Notes under the pieces: model-generated | What the model saw: the letters and a program-made list of their open reading frames with translations, nothing else | What the model was told of the DNA's origin: nothing | The model's database searches: none | In this document: in pieces, positions 8,640 to 16,239 of the stretch | How the letters are laid out: each line of letters starts with the position of its first letter | How positions within the stretch are numbered: the stretch's first letter is position 1 | Made by a program: the position numbers and the translations under genes | Source of the DNA: Pedobacter ureilyticus | GTDB lineage: Bacteria; Bacteroidota; Bacteroidia; Sphingobacteriales; Sphingobacteriaceae | Assembly (NCBI RefSeq): GCF_005925345.1 | Contig: NZ_SSHJ01000032.1 | Coordinates: forward strand, 1 to 42,751 | DNA length: 42,751 nucleotides | Reading direction: 5' to 3'

Positions 8640-8843
8640 GGCCTTATTGGATTCTGAAGTATTAGACAGTGAAGCTAATGCATTATCGAACACTTGGCAA
8701 CTCCAAGAAATTAGGCAGTCGTGTGGTCGGATGGTGAAATGGGAAGACCTTCTAATTTCGCTATGAAAGCTTCGCTAGACTAATGCGAGGAAGGCAATAC
8801 AGCCTTGATTTTTGGTTACCTTTTCATCAAGGAAAAGGTAAAT
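8640..8843. repeat. Dispersed intergenic repeat, copy A (about 205 bp)
   Basis: Aligns along its whole length with 14763-14967. Both start GGCCTTATTG.ATTCTG, both have CCAAGAAATTAGGCAGTCG 63-64 bases in, and both end with a CTTTT..ATCAAG..AAAAG hairpin. An internal inverted repeat GAAATTAG (8707-8714) and CTAATTTC (8752-8759) encloses the variable core. No ORF is present. The rest of the gene-free stretch 8381-8925 shows nothing else I can name. Confidence 0.75.
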
Positions 8844-8925
8844 GCCCCTCCGGCAAAGAGGAGAATTAATCTACAAAGTCGCGGTAAGATTATAGAGAAA
8901 ATTAGAAAAAGTTGTAGTGAAGTTT

Positions 8926-9462
8926 TCAAAACTTAGAAAGTAGATTAGTATAACTAATATGTAAATAATTAGCGATATCCTTTTTCTTCAAGAATGGCAA
9001 CACCGCCTTAAACTCATACTTAAAAGCGGCAATCCTCTCTACAACACTCATCTCCAATAATCGCATTCTAAGTAATACTCTCGCATCATATTCAGCACAA
9101 AGCCCATCATAGATCACTTTCAATTCCCTAAACTCTTGGTGTAAATTTTCTAAAGCTTCAAAATCCCAGTAATAGATCACACTATCTACACAAGCTTCAA
9201 GGGGATGGTTTTGATTATGTCTTCTGGTAGGCAAACTCTGATTGCTGCTAGTAAAGTTAATTACGGCAGGGCTAAGGCGTTGTTGTGTGATATACTCTTT
9301 TAATAGGCCATGAGTTAAATAGGCCAAACGCCCTTCCTTTCGGATAAAGTTTTGCCCAGCTTTCAGCTCAACACAGTTCATCAATTCGCAAATCCTTTCC
9401 CAAGCTTCTAGCCGCAAGGCGCCTAGGCTTTGCAGTTTTAATCTAAGTAGTGCTATGGGCAT
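8926..9462 (-). CDS. Crp/Fnr-like regulator or cNMP-binding-domain protein
   Basis: About 178 residues from the chosen ATG (9462). A longer frame to 9555 exists, but it overlaps the upstream gene by 92 bases, whereas the chosen ATG follows that gene's TGA by a single base, as expected for translational coupling. The pattern resembles Bacteroidota Crp/Fnr-type proteins: a degenerate beta-roll (KAGQNFIRKEGRLAYLTHGLLKEYI), the segment SSNQSLPTRRHNQNHPLEACVDSVIYYWDF, and a C-terminal part that includes VERIAAFKYEF and KKKDIANYLHISYTNLLSKF, a short HTH. The cyclic-nucleotide pocket is not conserved, so it may bind no ligand. The last residues fall where the HTH would normally continue, so the DNA-binding domain is minimal. 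Confidence 0.65.
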   Translation of the reverse strand: MPIALLRLKLQSLGALRLEAWERICELMNCVELKAGQNFIRKEGRLAYLTHGLLKEYITQQRLSPAVINFTSSNQSLPTRRHNQNHPLEACVDSVIYYWDFEALENLHQEFRELKVIYDGLCAEYDARVLLRMRLLEMSVVERIAAFKYEFKAVLPFLKKKDIANYLHISYTNLLSKF

Positions 9463-9463
9463 A

Positions 9464-10330
9464 TCAGCATTCCTTCCACTTAAATGTAGTGAGCTGTTCT
9501 CTAATCGATCTGGTAAGGAGCAGGTAGCTGTGCTGGAAACGAAGGTAGGCAACATAACGTTGCTTGCGCAGCGCTAACACATTGGCATAGCGTTCTTCCA
9601 TTTCTTTCAGCAATAGCGGCTCTCGTCGGGTGAAAATATCGGCAATGGCCATGGTCTCTTTGGCCAGCTCTTCGGCATTAGGTTCAAAATGGAAAGTACG
9701 GCGAAATTGCCTGTGCATGGCCAAAAATGTACGCACTTCGGCCAGGTTTAACCATTTTGGGTAGAGTGCAGCTAGCCTTAACGTCTGCTCATAGCGTACA
9801 TAAGACGAAAAAAAACCATGCTTAACCAGTCTTTCGCCATATGCGGCATGCCGTGGCTTGTATGGAGATGTTTTAGGATCTAAAGCCGTAATATGGGCGA
9901 TCCACTGTTCGTAACGAAGGTTTCTCCTTGCAGCAGCGGTCAGGTGGACCAACTCTAAGCGTAGCATTTTCATTTCGTATAGGCATTCGTAATAACAGTG
10001 TATTTCAAACTCATATTGCTGATGGATGGGATCTTGCTGGTAAGTCGCATAGCACGCATCCAACCCCTCTACCCGCATCAACTTTTTGAAGCTGTTGAAC
10101 AGCAGCAGCGCTATGACACCCACGGTAGCCAGAAAAACCAGCCAAGGTAGGTAAGCATGACCATCGGGATCACTTGAAAATAGAGCAAGAATGGCCACCG
10201 TTCCTATAAACAGAACCACAAATGGGCCATAGTTAACCCATTTAGACGAGTTGGCCCGCAATAAGGCCGCTTCCGTTGCTTCCCGGTTGGGAATAGGTAA
10301 TTTTTCTACAAATAAGGGTGGTTTTTTCAT
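9464..10330 (-). CDS. Unknown protein with two membrane segments
   Basis: A 288-residue protein I do not recognise. Two hydrophobic stretches (about 34-52 and 60-80) form a hairpin near the N-terminus. The remainder is charged and strongly helical (YECLYEMKMLRLELVHL, LLLKEMEERYANVLALRKQRYVAYLRF), so it should be a membrane-anchored cytoplasmic helical protein. It ends one base before the Crp/Fnr-like gene and almost certainly shares its transcript. An anchor or sensor partner for that regulator is possible (inference). Codon use looks like the neighbours. Confidence 0.7.
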   Translation of the reverse strand: MKKPPLFVEKLPIPNREATEAALLRANSSKWVNYGPFVVLFIGTVAILALFSSDPDGHAYLPWLVFLATVGVIALLLFNSFKKLMRVEGLDACYATYQQDPIHQQYEFEIHCYYECLYEMKMLRLELVHLTAAARRNLRYEQWIAHITALDPKTSPYKPRHAAYGERLVKHGFFSSYVRYEQTLRLAALYPKWLNLAEVRTFLAMHRQFRRTFHFEPNAEELAKETMAIADIFTRREPLLLKEMEERYANVLALRKQRYVAYLRFQHSYLLLTRSIREQLTTFKWKEC

Positions 10331-10470
10331 GATCAGCGTTTTTAGAGAAAATTAATTTACTTCAAATATTTACAAAATCAAAACGAACTGTTATGATGCT
10401 AGTGGAAACTATAAACTGGTTTTTGTCCAATAAAATTTAAAGCTGGCAATAAATCATCATAGCAATAAGT

Positions 10471-10505
10471 AGCAGGGCCAAAGGGCTGTTCAGCCCTGCT
10501 TTTTT
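10471..10505 (+). terminator. Terminator-like hairpin
   Basis: AGCAGGGC (10471-10478) pairs with GCCCTGCT (10493-10500) and is followed by five to six T on +. An inner alternative hairpin, GGGCT/AGCCC, is also possible. The T-run favours the + direction although no + gene precedes it. On the minus side it lies just past the gene at 10511-10885 and may also serve that transcript. Confidence 0.55.
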
Positions 10506-10510
10506 AGATC

Positions 10511-10885
10511 TTAATAGCTGATTTCTATAGTTACAGAGCCACTAGCATTTTCGCCACCGCTGCCATTACCACCGGCATCAATGTTACTCTTGGTTTCAAT
10601 CAGCTTACTATCACGTAGCCCCTTGTGTTCGGGCTTAACCAAAGTAAGCGCTAAACGGTGCCGCATGGCCATGGCCACCTGCGCTCCCATAAAATCTAAA
10701 AGGCTAGTACTCATACTACCCAAGTAGGCTACCTGCGAAGGTTCAAAGGTAAAGTGCTTCAACAGCCAATCAGCAAAGTCAGCATGTGCTTCATCAGCCT
10801 CCACATGTAGTGCGGCATCGGGTAATGCGTACAAAGCGGCAACCAGCTCGGCAGCCCCTTCGTTTGTAAAAGGAAATTTTTCCAT
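10511..10885 (-). CDS. Unknown small protein with Gly/Asn-rich tail
   Basis: A 124-residue protein that I do not recognise. Residues 1-95 look like a compact soluble helical domain (AAELVAALYALPDAALHVEADE, QVAMAMRHRLALTLVKPEHKG). Residues about 100-118 are a flexible stretch (DAGGNGSGGENASGS), ending in a beta-like VTIEISY. It has no signal peptide and no cysteine. A terminator-like hairpin lies 6 bases past its stop. It may share a transcript with the possible small gene upstream (10974-11228). No function is proposed. Confidence 0.65.
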   Translation of the reverse strand: MEKFPFTNEGAAELVAALYALPDAALHVEADEAHADFADWLLKHFTFEPSQVAYLGSMSTSLLDFMGAQVAMAMRHRLALTLVKPEHKGLRDSKLIETKSNIDAGGNGSGGENASGSVTIEISY

Positions 10886-10973
10886 AAAAAAATAATTAGG
10901 TTAACGATGCAGCAAAAATGAAATCGCCTGCAAAAACTTCCAATCTTTTTCTTCACGAAATGTAGTGAACTGT

Positions 10974-11228
10974 TTATTTTGATGTAGCGAATTGCACAGC
11001 CCTTACAAAATCACCATTAAAACGTCTCCAAAGGCCTGCTCCGTTATGTAGCAAGGCACAGAGGATATGGGGCAGTTTCTCGTTCGAAATTGTCGGTAGC
11101 GCATGTCTTTTATCGCTTATCACCGCCGCAGCAGGCAACAAACAGCGTAGTACAACAACCAGGTAATCACTATCATTAAGAAGCAGCGTCAGCCAAGCCA
11201 GCCTAAGCAGTAATCTCCTCTTAGCCAA
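10974..11228 (-). CDS. Possible small unknown protein (TTG start)
   Basis: An 84-codon frame that starts with TTG and is leucine-rich at the N-terminus (RRLLLRLAWLTLLLNDSDYLVVVLRCLLP). Codon choice looks coding and the downstream gene is on the same strand 88 bases away, but there is no ATG and no recognisable domain. Without it, 10886-11263 would be a 378-base gap. I would treat it as tentative; it lies divergent to the LytTR gene. Confidence 0.35.
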   Translation of the reverse strand: MAKRRLLLRLAWLTLLLNDSDYLVVVLRCLLPAAAVISDKRHALPTISNEKLPHILCALLHNGAGLWRRFNGDFVRAVQFATSK

Positions 11229-11263
11229 ATTTCTTATCTTAACTTAAAATTAATCCTCGCACT

Positions 11264-12133
11264 ATGGAAAAAATAAAAAAGCTCCTTAGAAAAAATAATA
11301 AACCTTATCGAGACCTCCCGGTTAGGGTAATCATATCCCTGCTTGCAGCACATTTCATCCTTAGCCATACCACTAAATATGGCTTTTTCGAAGTCATCTT
11401 AGTAAATGGATACTTCTTTTCCTTAATCCCAAGCTTCCTCATTGCTTTAACAATCTTCTACGCCGTATACAAAACCACACTGATCTTAGATCGCAGGTTC
11501 CCTTATGTAGACAACTGGAAAAAGCGGGCAATCTATCAAATAATTTTTGGAGTAATAGCTGTTGCCCTGCTGGCCATAGCTTTAGCTTTTATCTTATTTT
11601 GTATCATTAAAGAGCCAGAAAGAATATGGAGATATTTTAATCAAGATTTCACTATGGTTTTGGCGTATATCATGGGCATTAATGCGTATTATCTTATAGT
11701 TTATATGTTCAGTTTAATCCGCAAACTAATTGTGAACATGTTTAGGTTACTAAAGTTAATGAGAAGAGAGGTGTTCAAAAACCACATTCTAGAAGAAATA
11801 ACGCCGCCGCAACAAAAAAGCATAGCAGCAATTTACATCAGCGCTCATAGACATTACCAAGTGTTATATATGGATGGCACCTCAGCTCAATGGCTCGCCA
11901 CGTTAGAAAAAACCATTTCACAGCTATCAGAAAAAGAGTATTTATTGATCAATCGCCAGTGCATAATAGGTATAGAGGCCATTAGGTGTATCGAAATAAC
12001 AAGGGATAAACATTTTTTAATCACACTTAAAGGCACACTTCAACATAGTTTGCCCAAAGGTATACTAAAGGTAAGCAGGCCTGTCAAGGCAAAATTCACA
12101 AAATGGATTGGCGATAAAAACCTCTGGATATAA
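11264..12133 (+). CDS. Membrane-bound LytTR-domain DNA-binding protein
   Basis: A 289-residue protein with four predicted membrane spans (about 20-35, 47-70, 89-114, 128-152), a short linker, and a C-terminal LytTR DNA-binding domain (about 187-283). The domain pattern is AAIYISAHRHYQVLYMDG, then LEKTISQLSE, LLINRQCIIGIEAI and ITLKGT...LPKGILKVSR. LytTR domains bind direct repeats and often regulate surface or bacteriocin genes. The one-component membrane form seen here has no receiver domain, so any signal would come through the membrane part. No partner kinase lies beside it. Targets are unknown; the accessory genes to its right are candidates only by position. Confidence 0.85.
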   Translation: MEKIKKLLRKNNKPYRDLPVRVIISLLAAHFILSHTTKYGFFEVILVNGYFFSLIPSFLIALTIFYAVYKTTLILDRRFPYVDNWKKRAIYQIIFGVIAVALLAIALAFILFCIIKEPERIWRYFNQDFTMVLAYIMGINAYYLIVYMFSLIRKLIVNMFRLLKLMRREVFKNHILEEITPPQQKSIAAIYISAHRHYQVLYMDGTSAQWLATLEKTISQLSEKEYLLINRQCIIGIEAIRCIEITRDKHFLITLKGTLQHSLPKGILKVSRPVKAKFTKWIGDKNLWI

Positions 12134-12194
12134 CACTTGATCGAAAATCAGTTCGCTTTTTGCGCTTTTTTACCTTTTTTAGCACAATTAGACC

Positions 12195-12226
12195 TTTGTA
12201 TTTCCAAAACAAAGGCTTTAAATTTG
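12195..12226 (+). promoter_or_regulatory. Bacteroidota-type promoter
   Basis: TTTG at 12195-12198, a 20-base spacer, then TAAATTTG at 12219-12226 matches the -33/-7 consensus. The start site would be near 12233, giving a leader of about 95 bases for the small gene at 12327. This also supports the internal start of that gene. Confidence 0.6.
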
Positions 12227-12326
12227 GTTATACTAAAAAGTCGCCGTCAGCGGCTAACACCTAAACGATGTGCTTGGGGCTGCATCACATCCAATGTTTA
12301 CACTAAATTTTCTTCTTATGACCGCT

Positions 12327-12521
12327 ATGAAAACAAGTAGACTATGCATCTACGCAAAAGACATCAGCATCATTACTGGCAAAGGCATACGCTCCTCGCA
12401 AAAACTTTTAAAAGAAATCAAGACCAAGCTCAATAAGCAAAGCCACCAGTACGTCAGCCTCAAAGAGTTCGCCGAGTATACAGGTATCGAATTCGAACTT
12501 GTTACCAAATCATGTTGGTAA
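12327..12521 (+). CDS. Small Bacteroidota-type protein of unknown function
   Basis: A 64-residue protein from the ATG at 12327; an in-frame ATG at 12318 is nearly as good, and the frame extends to 12270. The pattern KDISIITGKGIRSSQKLLKEIK...QYVSLKEFAEYTGIE resembles a family of short Bacteroidota proteins I recall as common but unnamed, with an ITGKS-RTA-LL-KIR core and a V-EF--YTG end. It looks like a small helical, possibly DNA-binding, module (HTH-like ITGK...SSQKLL). It has its own promoter and a strong terminator, so it is a monocistronic gene. No function is proposed. Confidence 0.7.
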   Translation: MKTSRLCIYAKDISIITGKGIRSSQKLLKEIKTKLNKQSHQYVSLKEFAEYTGIEFELVTKSCW

Positions 12522-12529
12522 ACAACTTA

Positions 12530-12560
12530 AAGCCAGTCTTAATAAAAGATTGGCTTTTTT
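12530..12560 (+). terminator. Intrinsic terminator
   Basis: AAGCCAGTCTT (12530-12540) pairs with AAGATTGGCTT (12546-12556) over 11 bp with one G-T pair, a five-base loop and a T-run. It ends the small gene at 12327-12521. Confidence 0.8.
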
Positions 12561-13478
12561 GTTTCAAAGCCCCATCAAACCATTCCCAAATACGCCACCC
12601 GTCCTCATCAAATCAATGGTAAGGCAATGGGGTAGTGTAAGGAAGCTTTTACTTTGCTAGAACGGCCTACGGCCTAGCATATCGCCGCACAAAGCAACAA
12701 GAAGCTTTGCAGTAAAGATCGCTAATAGTATGGAATAACGGTAAGGATTAAACATTGCTAAGAACGAACAATGGCCTCATCAAATCGACGTTAAAAAAGT
12801 TGGAGACGGCAGCGTTAAAAATAAAAAGCTGTTTGAGCGCAGCGAGTTCTTTTTATTTAGCTGGGGGCTTCAGCTTTTAGGAAGATTTTATGCAGCCTTG
12901 AACTTTTGTTTCTTTTGGTTCAAGCCAAAAGAAGACATCCTCAAGAATAACCTGCGCCGGTTTTTCAGCAATAACCTAATTTATACCTAATAGGCATGCT
13001 TTCGCTAAAGCTCAGGTTGTTTCTTTTGGTTCAAGCCAAAAGAAAATATAAACTTCAACTTCTAATAAAAAAAAGAAATAGGCCAGTCGCCTAACCTGTC
13101 CTGCATAACATCCGGATGAGGCTAAAAAACTATTATCGCTTTAAGATCCCGTATCGAGTACAGGATGACGTTGTACGAGCGCCAGAACCAAAAACCTTAC
13201 AAAGCCACCTCCACACCACCACCACACAAGGTCGGCACCACAAACGCACATCAACAACACATCAATCACACATCAACGGTACATCACACAGATACGTAAA
13301 TTCCGAACAAAACGTCATTTAATGCAACTCCGTCAACAAAACGGTATAAATAAGTACAATAGTGCAAGATGGCGAACAACAATTTGTTTGTCAGTGGTTT
13401 ATGTTTCAACTTTGGTTCATCAAAGCATTCCGGAAAAAGCTTTAAACAGAATTGTTAAACTTTTAAAAATTAGAAAAC
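12561..13478. other. Gene-free accessory stretch with several hairpins
   Basis: About 900 bases with no credible gene. It holds a 10-bp perfect stem, AAATAAAAAG (12819-12828) with CTTTTTATTT (12849-12858), around a GAGCGCAGCGAG loop; two hairpins of the dispersed repeat tail (12910-12933 and 13020-13045); and a motif near 13128-13165 (GATCCCGTATCGAGTACAGG) that recurs in diverged form near 14190-14232. Two small frames here (13116-13322, 13322-13567) are low-complexity or overlap the real gene and are not annotated. Confidence 0.5.
12893..13045. repeat. Partial repeat tail, two hairpin units
   Basis: CAGCCTTGA followed by TTCTTTTGG (12910-12918), TTCAAG loop, CCAAAAGAA (12925-12933), matching the end of the 205-bp repeat. 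A second unit at 13020-13045 has the same hairpin after GCTTTCGCTAAAGCTCAGGTTG. A related unit lies at 15009-15057, where the stem is CTTCTTTTC/GAAAAGAAG. Confidence 0.6.
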
Positions 13479-14051
13479 ATGGCAAAGTCAACAAACAATG
13501 TAGTAATGAAAGGTGCAAGTGGCACCATTGGAAAAATGCTGGTATTCCGTACCAACGCAGCAGATAAAACAATCATTGCCCGCCGTCCAAAACCTTCAAG
13601 TAAGCCGCTATCGGCAAATCAGCTAGAAGTAAGAGATCGTTTTACCGAAGCAGCGCAATATGCGAAGGCGGCCATCAGTAATCCATTGCTAAAAGAAGAA
13701 TATCAAGCAAAGGCAAAACCTGGGCAATCAGCCTATAACATCGCCTTTGCCGATTACCTAAAGGCCCCACAGCTCAGGAAAGTAATGGTAGAAAACTATA
13801 ACGGCCAAATTGGCGATCTACTGTTCTTTAGGGTAATTGATAACTTCAAGCTGCAGTCGGTTTACCTTAAGATCTTCGACAATGATAATAATTTGATCGA
13901 AGAAGGTCCCGCTACACCTGTAGATAATGGCTTAGACTGGCAGTATACCGCCTCTTCGGTCAATGCCAACGTAGTGGGTACAAATTTAGAAATTACAGCA
14001 AAAGACACCCCGGGCAATGTAGTAACCTTTAACAACATCATTTCCAGCTAA
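13479..14051 (+). CDS. Unknown Bacteroidota-type 190-residue protein
   Basis: A soluble-looking protein with no signal peptide and no cysteine. The N-terminal part (MAKSTNNVVMKGASGTIGK, then FRTNAADKTIIARRP) and the middle (QLEVRDRFTEAAQYAKAAIS, QSAYNIAFADYLKAP) resemble a family I recall as frequent in Sphingobacteriaceae but without a function. The C-terminal half (about 105-190) is beta-rich (KLQSVYLKIFDNDNNLIEEG, NVVGTNLEITAKD). The gene stands 199 bases before a holin-like gene and is followed by a long inverted repeat. It may be cargo or accessory to the lysis-like cassette (inference). Sure as a gene, unsure as to role. Confidence 0.8.
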   Translation: MAKSTNNVVMKGASGTIGKMLVFRTNAADKTIIARRPKPSSKPLSANQLEVRDRFTEAAQYAKAAISNPLLKEEYQAKAKPGQSAYNIAFADYLKAPQLRKVMVENYNGQIGDLLFFRVIDNFKLQSVYLKIFDNDNNLIEEGPATPVDNGLDWQYTASSVNANVVGTNLEITAKDTPGNVVTFNNIISS

Positions 14052-14066
14052 CAATTAATCGCTGAT

Positions 14067-14163
14067 AGAGGGTTTTAGATATTTCGTCGTTCTAAACTCC
14101 ATTGGGAACCTCGAAGAGCTCACCAAAGGTAATCTTAAAGCGATAGATATTTTAAAACCCTCT
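14067..14163. repeat. Long inverted repeat downstream of the 190-residue gene
   Basis: AGAGGGTTTTA (14067-14077) is perfectly complementary to TAAAACCCTCT (14153-14163), enclosing 75 bases with further short pairings (GATAT/ATAT). An A-run follows the 3' arm. It could be a terminator with a large apical domain or a small structured RNA. Confidence 0.5.
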
Positions 14164-14250
14164 TAAAAAAAGCTTGAACTCCTAAAAAACTACCGCTTTA
14201 CGATCCCCGACTAAATCTGGGAGGACGACAATAAGAAAAAATTAAAAATC

Positions 14251-14622
14251 ATGAAAACATTAATTCAATATTTCACTAGACCTTGGGTTCCCGTACCCTT
14301 AAAATTCTGGCATATCCTGGCCCTAATATGCATCAGCTGGCTGGCCATGCCCTACCTATTTAACGCCCTGCAACTGGCCGCTGGCTTTGTAGATCTGGGC
14401 ATATTGCATGTAGTGCTGCTCAGCTTCTGCTGTTGGCTACTGGCCGTAGCGGTAGCCTATCTTATACTGCGTTTTTTGCTGCTGCATACTGGCTTACCAG
14501 CCATTAACGAAATAATTACTCATTTTAAATTATTAAACCTATGGGAACAATATCTTATGTATTTGGCCTGCTATGCCTTATTGCTGTGCTCGGCCATTGG
14601 CGCATTGATCGCGATTTGCTAA
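14251..14622 (+). CDS. Holin-like small membrane protein
   Basis: A 123-residue protein with three strongly hydrophobic segments (about 19-42, 48-78, 99-122), a short basic N-terminus (RPWVPVPLKFW) and few charges elsewhere. No enzymatic motif is visible. Size, three-span topology and position ahead of a CHAP-type peptidoglycan hydrolase and a spanin-like lipoprotein fit a class I-type holin. Holins are too diverse for motif-based assignment, so this is inference from topology and context. It is separated from the CHAP gene by 578 bases that contain copy B of the dispersed repeat, so the two may not share one transcript. Confidence 0.55.
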   Translation: MKTLIQYFTRPWVPVPLKFWHILALICISWLAMPYLFNALQLAAGFVDLGILHVVLLSFCCWLLAVAVAYLILRFLLLHTGLPAINEIITHFKLLNLWEQYLMYLACYALLLCSAIGALIAIC

Positions 14623-14762
14623 AATTCGTACATAGTTGTCGGTTATTCGTTATTTGTGGATTTGGTTATGCATGGATTTGGAGATTCGTTAATTCGATCA
14701 TTGTTGGTTGTTGATTTGGGGATTCGATTGATTTACCCACTGCCATTGCTAAGTACGCAGAC

Positions 14763-14967
14763 GGCCTTATTGCATTCTGTAGCAGTACGCAGTAGACCTT
14801 TTGCAGTTCCTTACCTCTATCAAGGTCCAAGAAATTAGGCAGTCGAGCGATGGGGATTGGCCAGGGAAAAGACCTCCTAATTTCGCTGTTGAAGGTACGC
14901 TAGCGTAATGTAAGGAAGGCAATGTAGCCTTGATTTTTTGTTAACTTTTGTATCAAGACAAAAGTCG
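14763..14967. repeat. Dispersed intergenic repeat, copy B (about 205 bp)
   Basis: Counterpart of 8640-8843. The internal inverted repeat is GAAATTAGG (14831-14839) with CCTAATTTC (14876-14884), and the terminal hairpin is ACTTTTG/CAAAAGT. It sits between the holin-like and CHAP genes. The rest of 14623-15200 has only a further repeat-tail unit (15009-15057) and no credible gene; two small frames here are products of the repeat. Confidence 0.75.
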
Positions 14968-15200
14968 AATAAAGACCCTTGATGTAGCCATTTTTTTCAA
15001 CGGTAGGTATGCTTTCGCTAACGCTCAGGTTGCTTCTTTTCATCGATGGAAAAGAAGGTCTGGAGGAATGCTTTCGCTCAAACTCAGGTTACTTCTTCCA
15101 AGGACACAAAAAACAAGATACCACCACTATAGAACACGTGCCTGTCCGATAGCGATCGGATGATCGGTAGCGCATTCATAAAAAAATTAATTCAACTGAT

Positions 15201-15764
15201 ATGATTAAAACATATTTAAACTATGCTGTACTGTATCTGATCGTTGCAGTCAGCACTTTTCATCCATTGAAAACCAAAAGATTTAGTAGTCAAACTACCA
15301 AATCTCCAGATCATCAAATTAACCAACTCCTAACCATTGCACAATCGCAAGTAGGTGTAAGGGAGGCTACAGGCAACAACGATGGCTTGCAGGTAGAAAA
15401 ATACCTGGCCTACACTGGCAATAAAAAAGGCGAACCTTGGTGCGCTTCCTTTGTAAGTTGGGTATTTGCACGGGCTGGATATCCACAACCCAAAACAGCT
15501 TGGAGCCCAGCGCTATTCCCGAAACAACGTTTATTGAACAAAGCAAAGCCCGCTACGGTATTTGGCATTTATTTTAAAGATAAGGGGCGCATTGCCCACG
15601 CAGGCTTGGTAGAAAAACAAAAACACCAATGGATCTACACCATAGAAGGCAATACCAATATCGCTGGTAGTAGAGATGGCGATGGCGTGTACCGAAAGTT
15701 GCGGCATAAACGAACCATTGCCGCTTATGCCAATTGGCTAGCCAAAAAGGAGGAACTACCATGA
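15201..15764 (+). CDS. CHAP-type peptidoglycan amidase/endopeptidase (endolysin-like)
   Basis: A 187-residue cell-wall hydrolase. Residues about 5-21 are a single hydrophobic segment (YAVLYLIVAVSTFHP), a signal peptide or a signal-anchor-release segment. The CHAP domain (about 42-165) has the catalytic Cys81 in EPWCASFVSWVF, His133 in RIAHAGLV and a third polar residue near Glu149/Asn151 (YTIEGNTN). The family cleaves peptide stems or the muramyl-alanine bond in peptidoglycan. Length and single-domain structure are typical of phage endolysins. Its stop overlaps the start of the lipoprotein gene by four bases (ATGA), so the two are translationally coupled. With the holin-like gene upstream it looks like the enzyme of a lysis module. 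Confidence 0.85.
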   Translation: MIKTYLNYAVLYLIVAVSTFHPLKTKRFSSQTTKSPDHQINQLLTIAQSQVGVREATGNNDGLQVEKYLAYTGNKKGEPWCASFVSWVFARAGYPQPKTAWSPALFPKQRLLNKAKPATVFGIYFKDKGRIAHAGLVEKQKHQWIYTIEGNTNIAGSRDGDGVYRKLRHKRTIAAYANWLAKKEELP

Positions 15765-16225
15765 AAAAATTAGCATTATTTGTAACCGTTTTAATAATAA
15801 CGGGTTGTGGTTCACTAAAGAAAAGTAAGTTGCTGTCTAACCAAGAAATACTTGCAGCAAAGAACCAGAAGTTTGTCCACACTTATATGCACCAATCGTC
15901 CAATAAGCTTAATGATAGTGCCAGCCAATATATAACGATTGAGTTACAACCTAAAGGTACTTTCAAACTCGATTGGTCAAAGGGCTTTGAAGGAGAAGCC
16001 GAAAAATTAAAGATAACAGGCAAACATGAAAGGGTGTTACAGGCTAACGGCCAAATAAGCACAAAACAAAAAACCATGTTAAGTGCAACCCAGCTACAAC
16101 AGCAAAAGCTCCAATTAAAGCAAGTAAATACCAACCGAAAAGCTATAATCAATAGTTGGCTGCTAACACTTTTTCCAATATTATTAATAGCCTATTGGTG
16201 GTATAAAAAGGTAACATTACGCTAA
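15761..16225 (+). CDS. Lipoprotein with C-terminal membrane segment (u-spanin-like)
   Basis: A 154-residue protein. I chose the ATG at 15761 because AGGAGG lies 7 bases before it (15748-15753) and a lipoprotein signal begins there; the frame extends upstream to 15734 inside the CHAP gene. The lipobox is ITGC (Cys16). The middle is beta-prone (ITIELQPKGTFKLDW) then helical and Gln/Lys-rich (QLQQQKLQLKQ). Near the C-terminus is one membrane span (about 130-147, WLLTLFPILLIAYWWYKK). A lipid anchor at one end and a membrane span at the other is the topology of unimolecular spanins, which link outer and inner membranes and fuse them in the last step of phage lysis. Sequence similarity to known spanins is not claimed. 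Confidence 0.7.
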   Translation: MKKLALFVTVLIITGCGSLKKSKLLSNQEILAAKNQKFVHTYMHQSSNKLNDSASQYITIELQPKGTFKLDWSKGFEGEAEKLKITGKHERVLQANGQISTKQKTMLSATQLQQQKLQLKQVNTNRKAIINSWLLTLFPILLIAYWWYKKVTLR

Positions 16226-16239
16226 TTTAGCAAGCTAAT

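Noticed and set aside
8926..9555. Longer start (9555) of the Crp/Fnr-like gene
   Set aside because: It would overlap the upstream gene by 92 bases; the ATG at 9462 lies one base past that gene's stop.
12561..13478. CRISPR array
   Set aside because: Repeats are only two or three units with unequal spacing and no cas genes; they belong to the dispersed hairpin family.
13116..13567. Two small + strand frames
   Set aside because: One is low-complexity His/Thr-rich repeat sequence; the other overlaps the start of the 190-residue gene in another frame. Neither shows domain-like composition.
14656..15163. Two small + strand frames between the holin-like and CHAP genes
   Set aside because: They run through the dispersed repeat and its tail units, which are shared with non-coding sites elsewhere.
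13479..16225. Prophage
   Set aside because: No integrase, terminase, capsid, portal or tail genes occur in the window, so only the lysis-like part can be supported.
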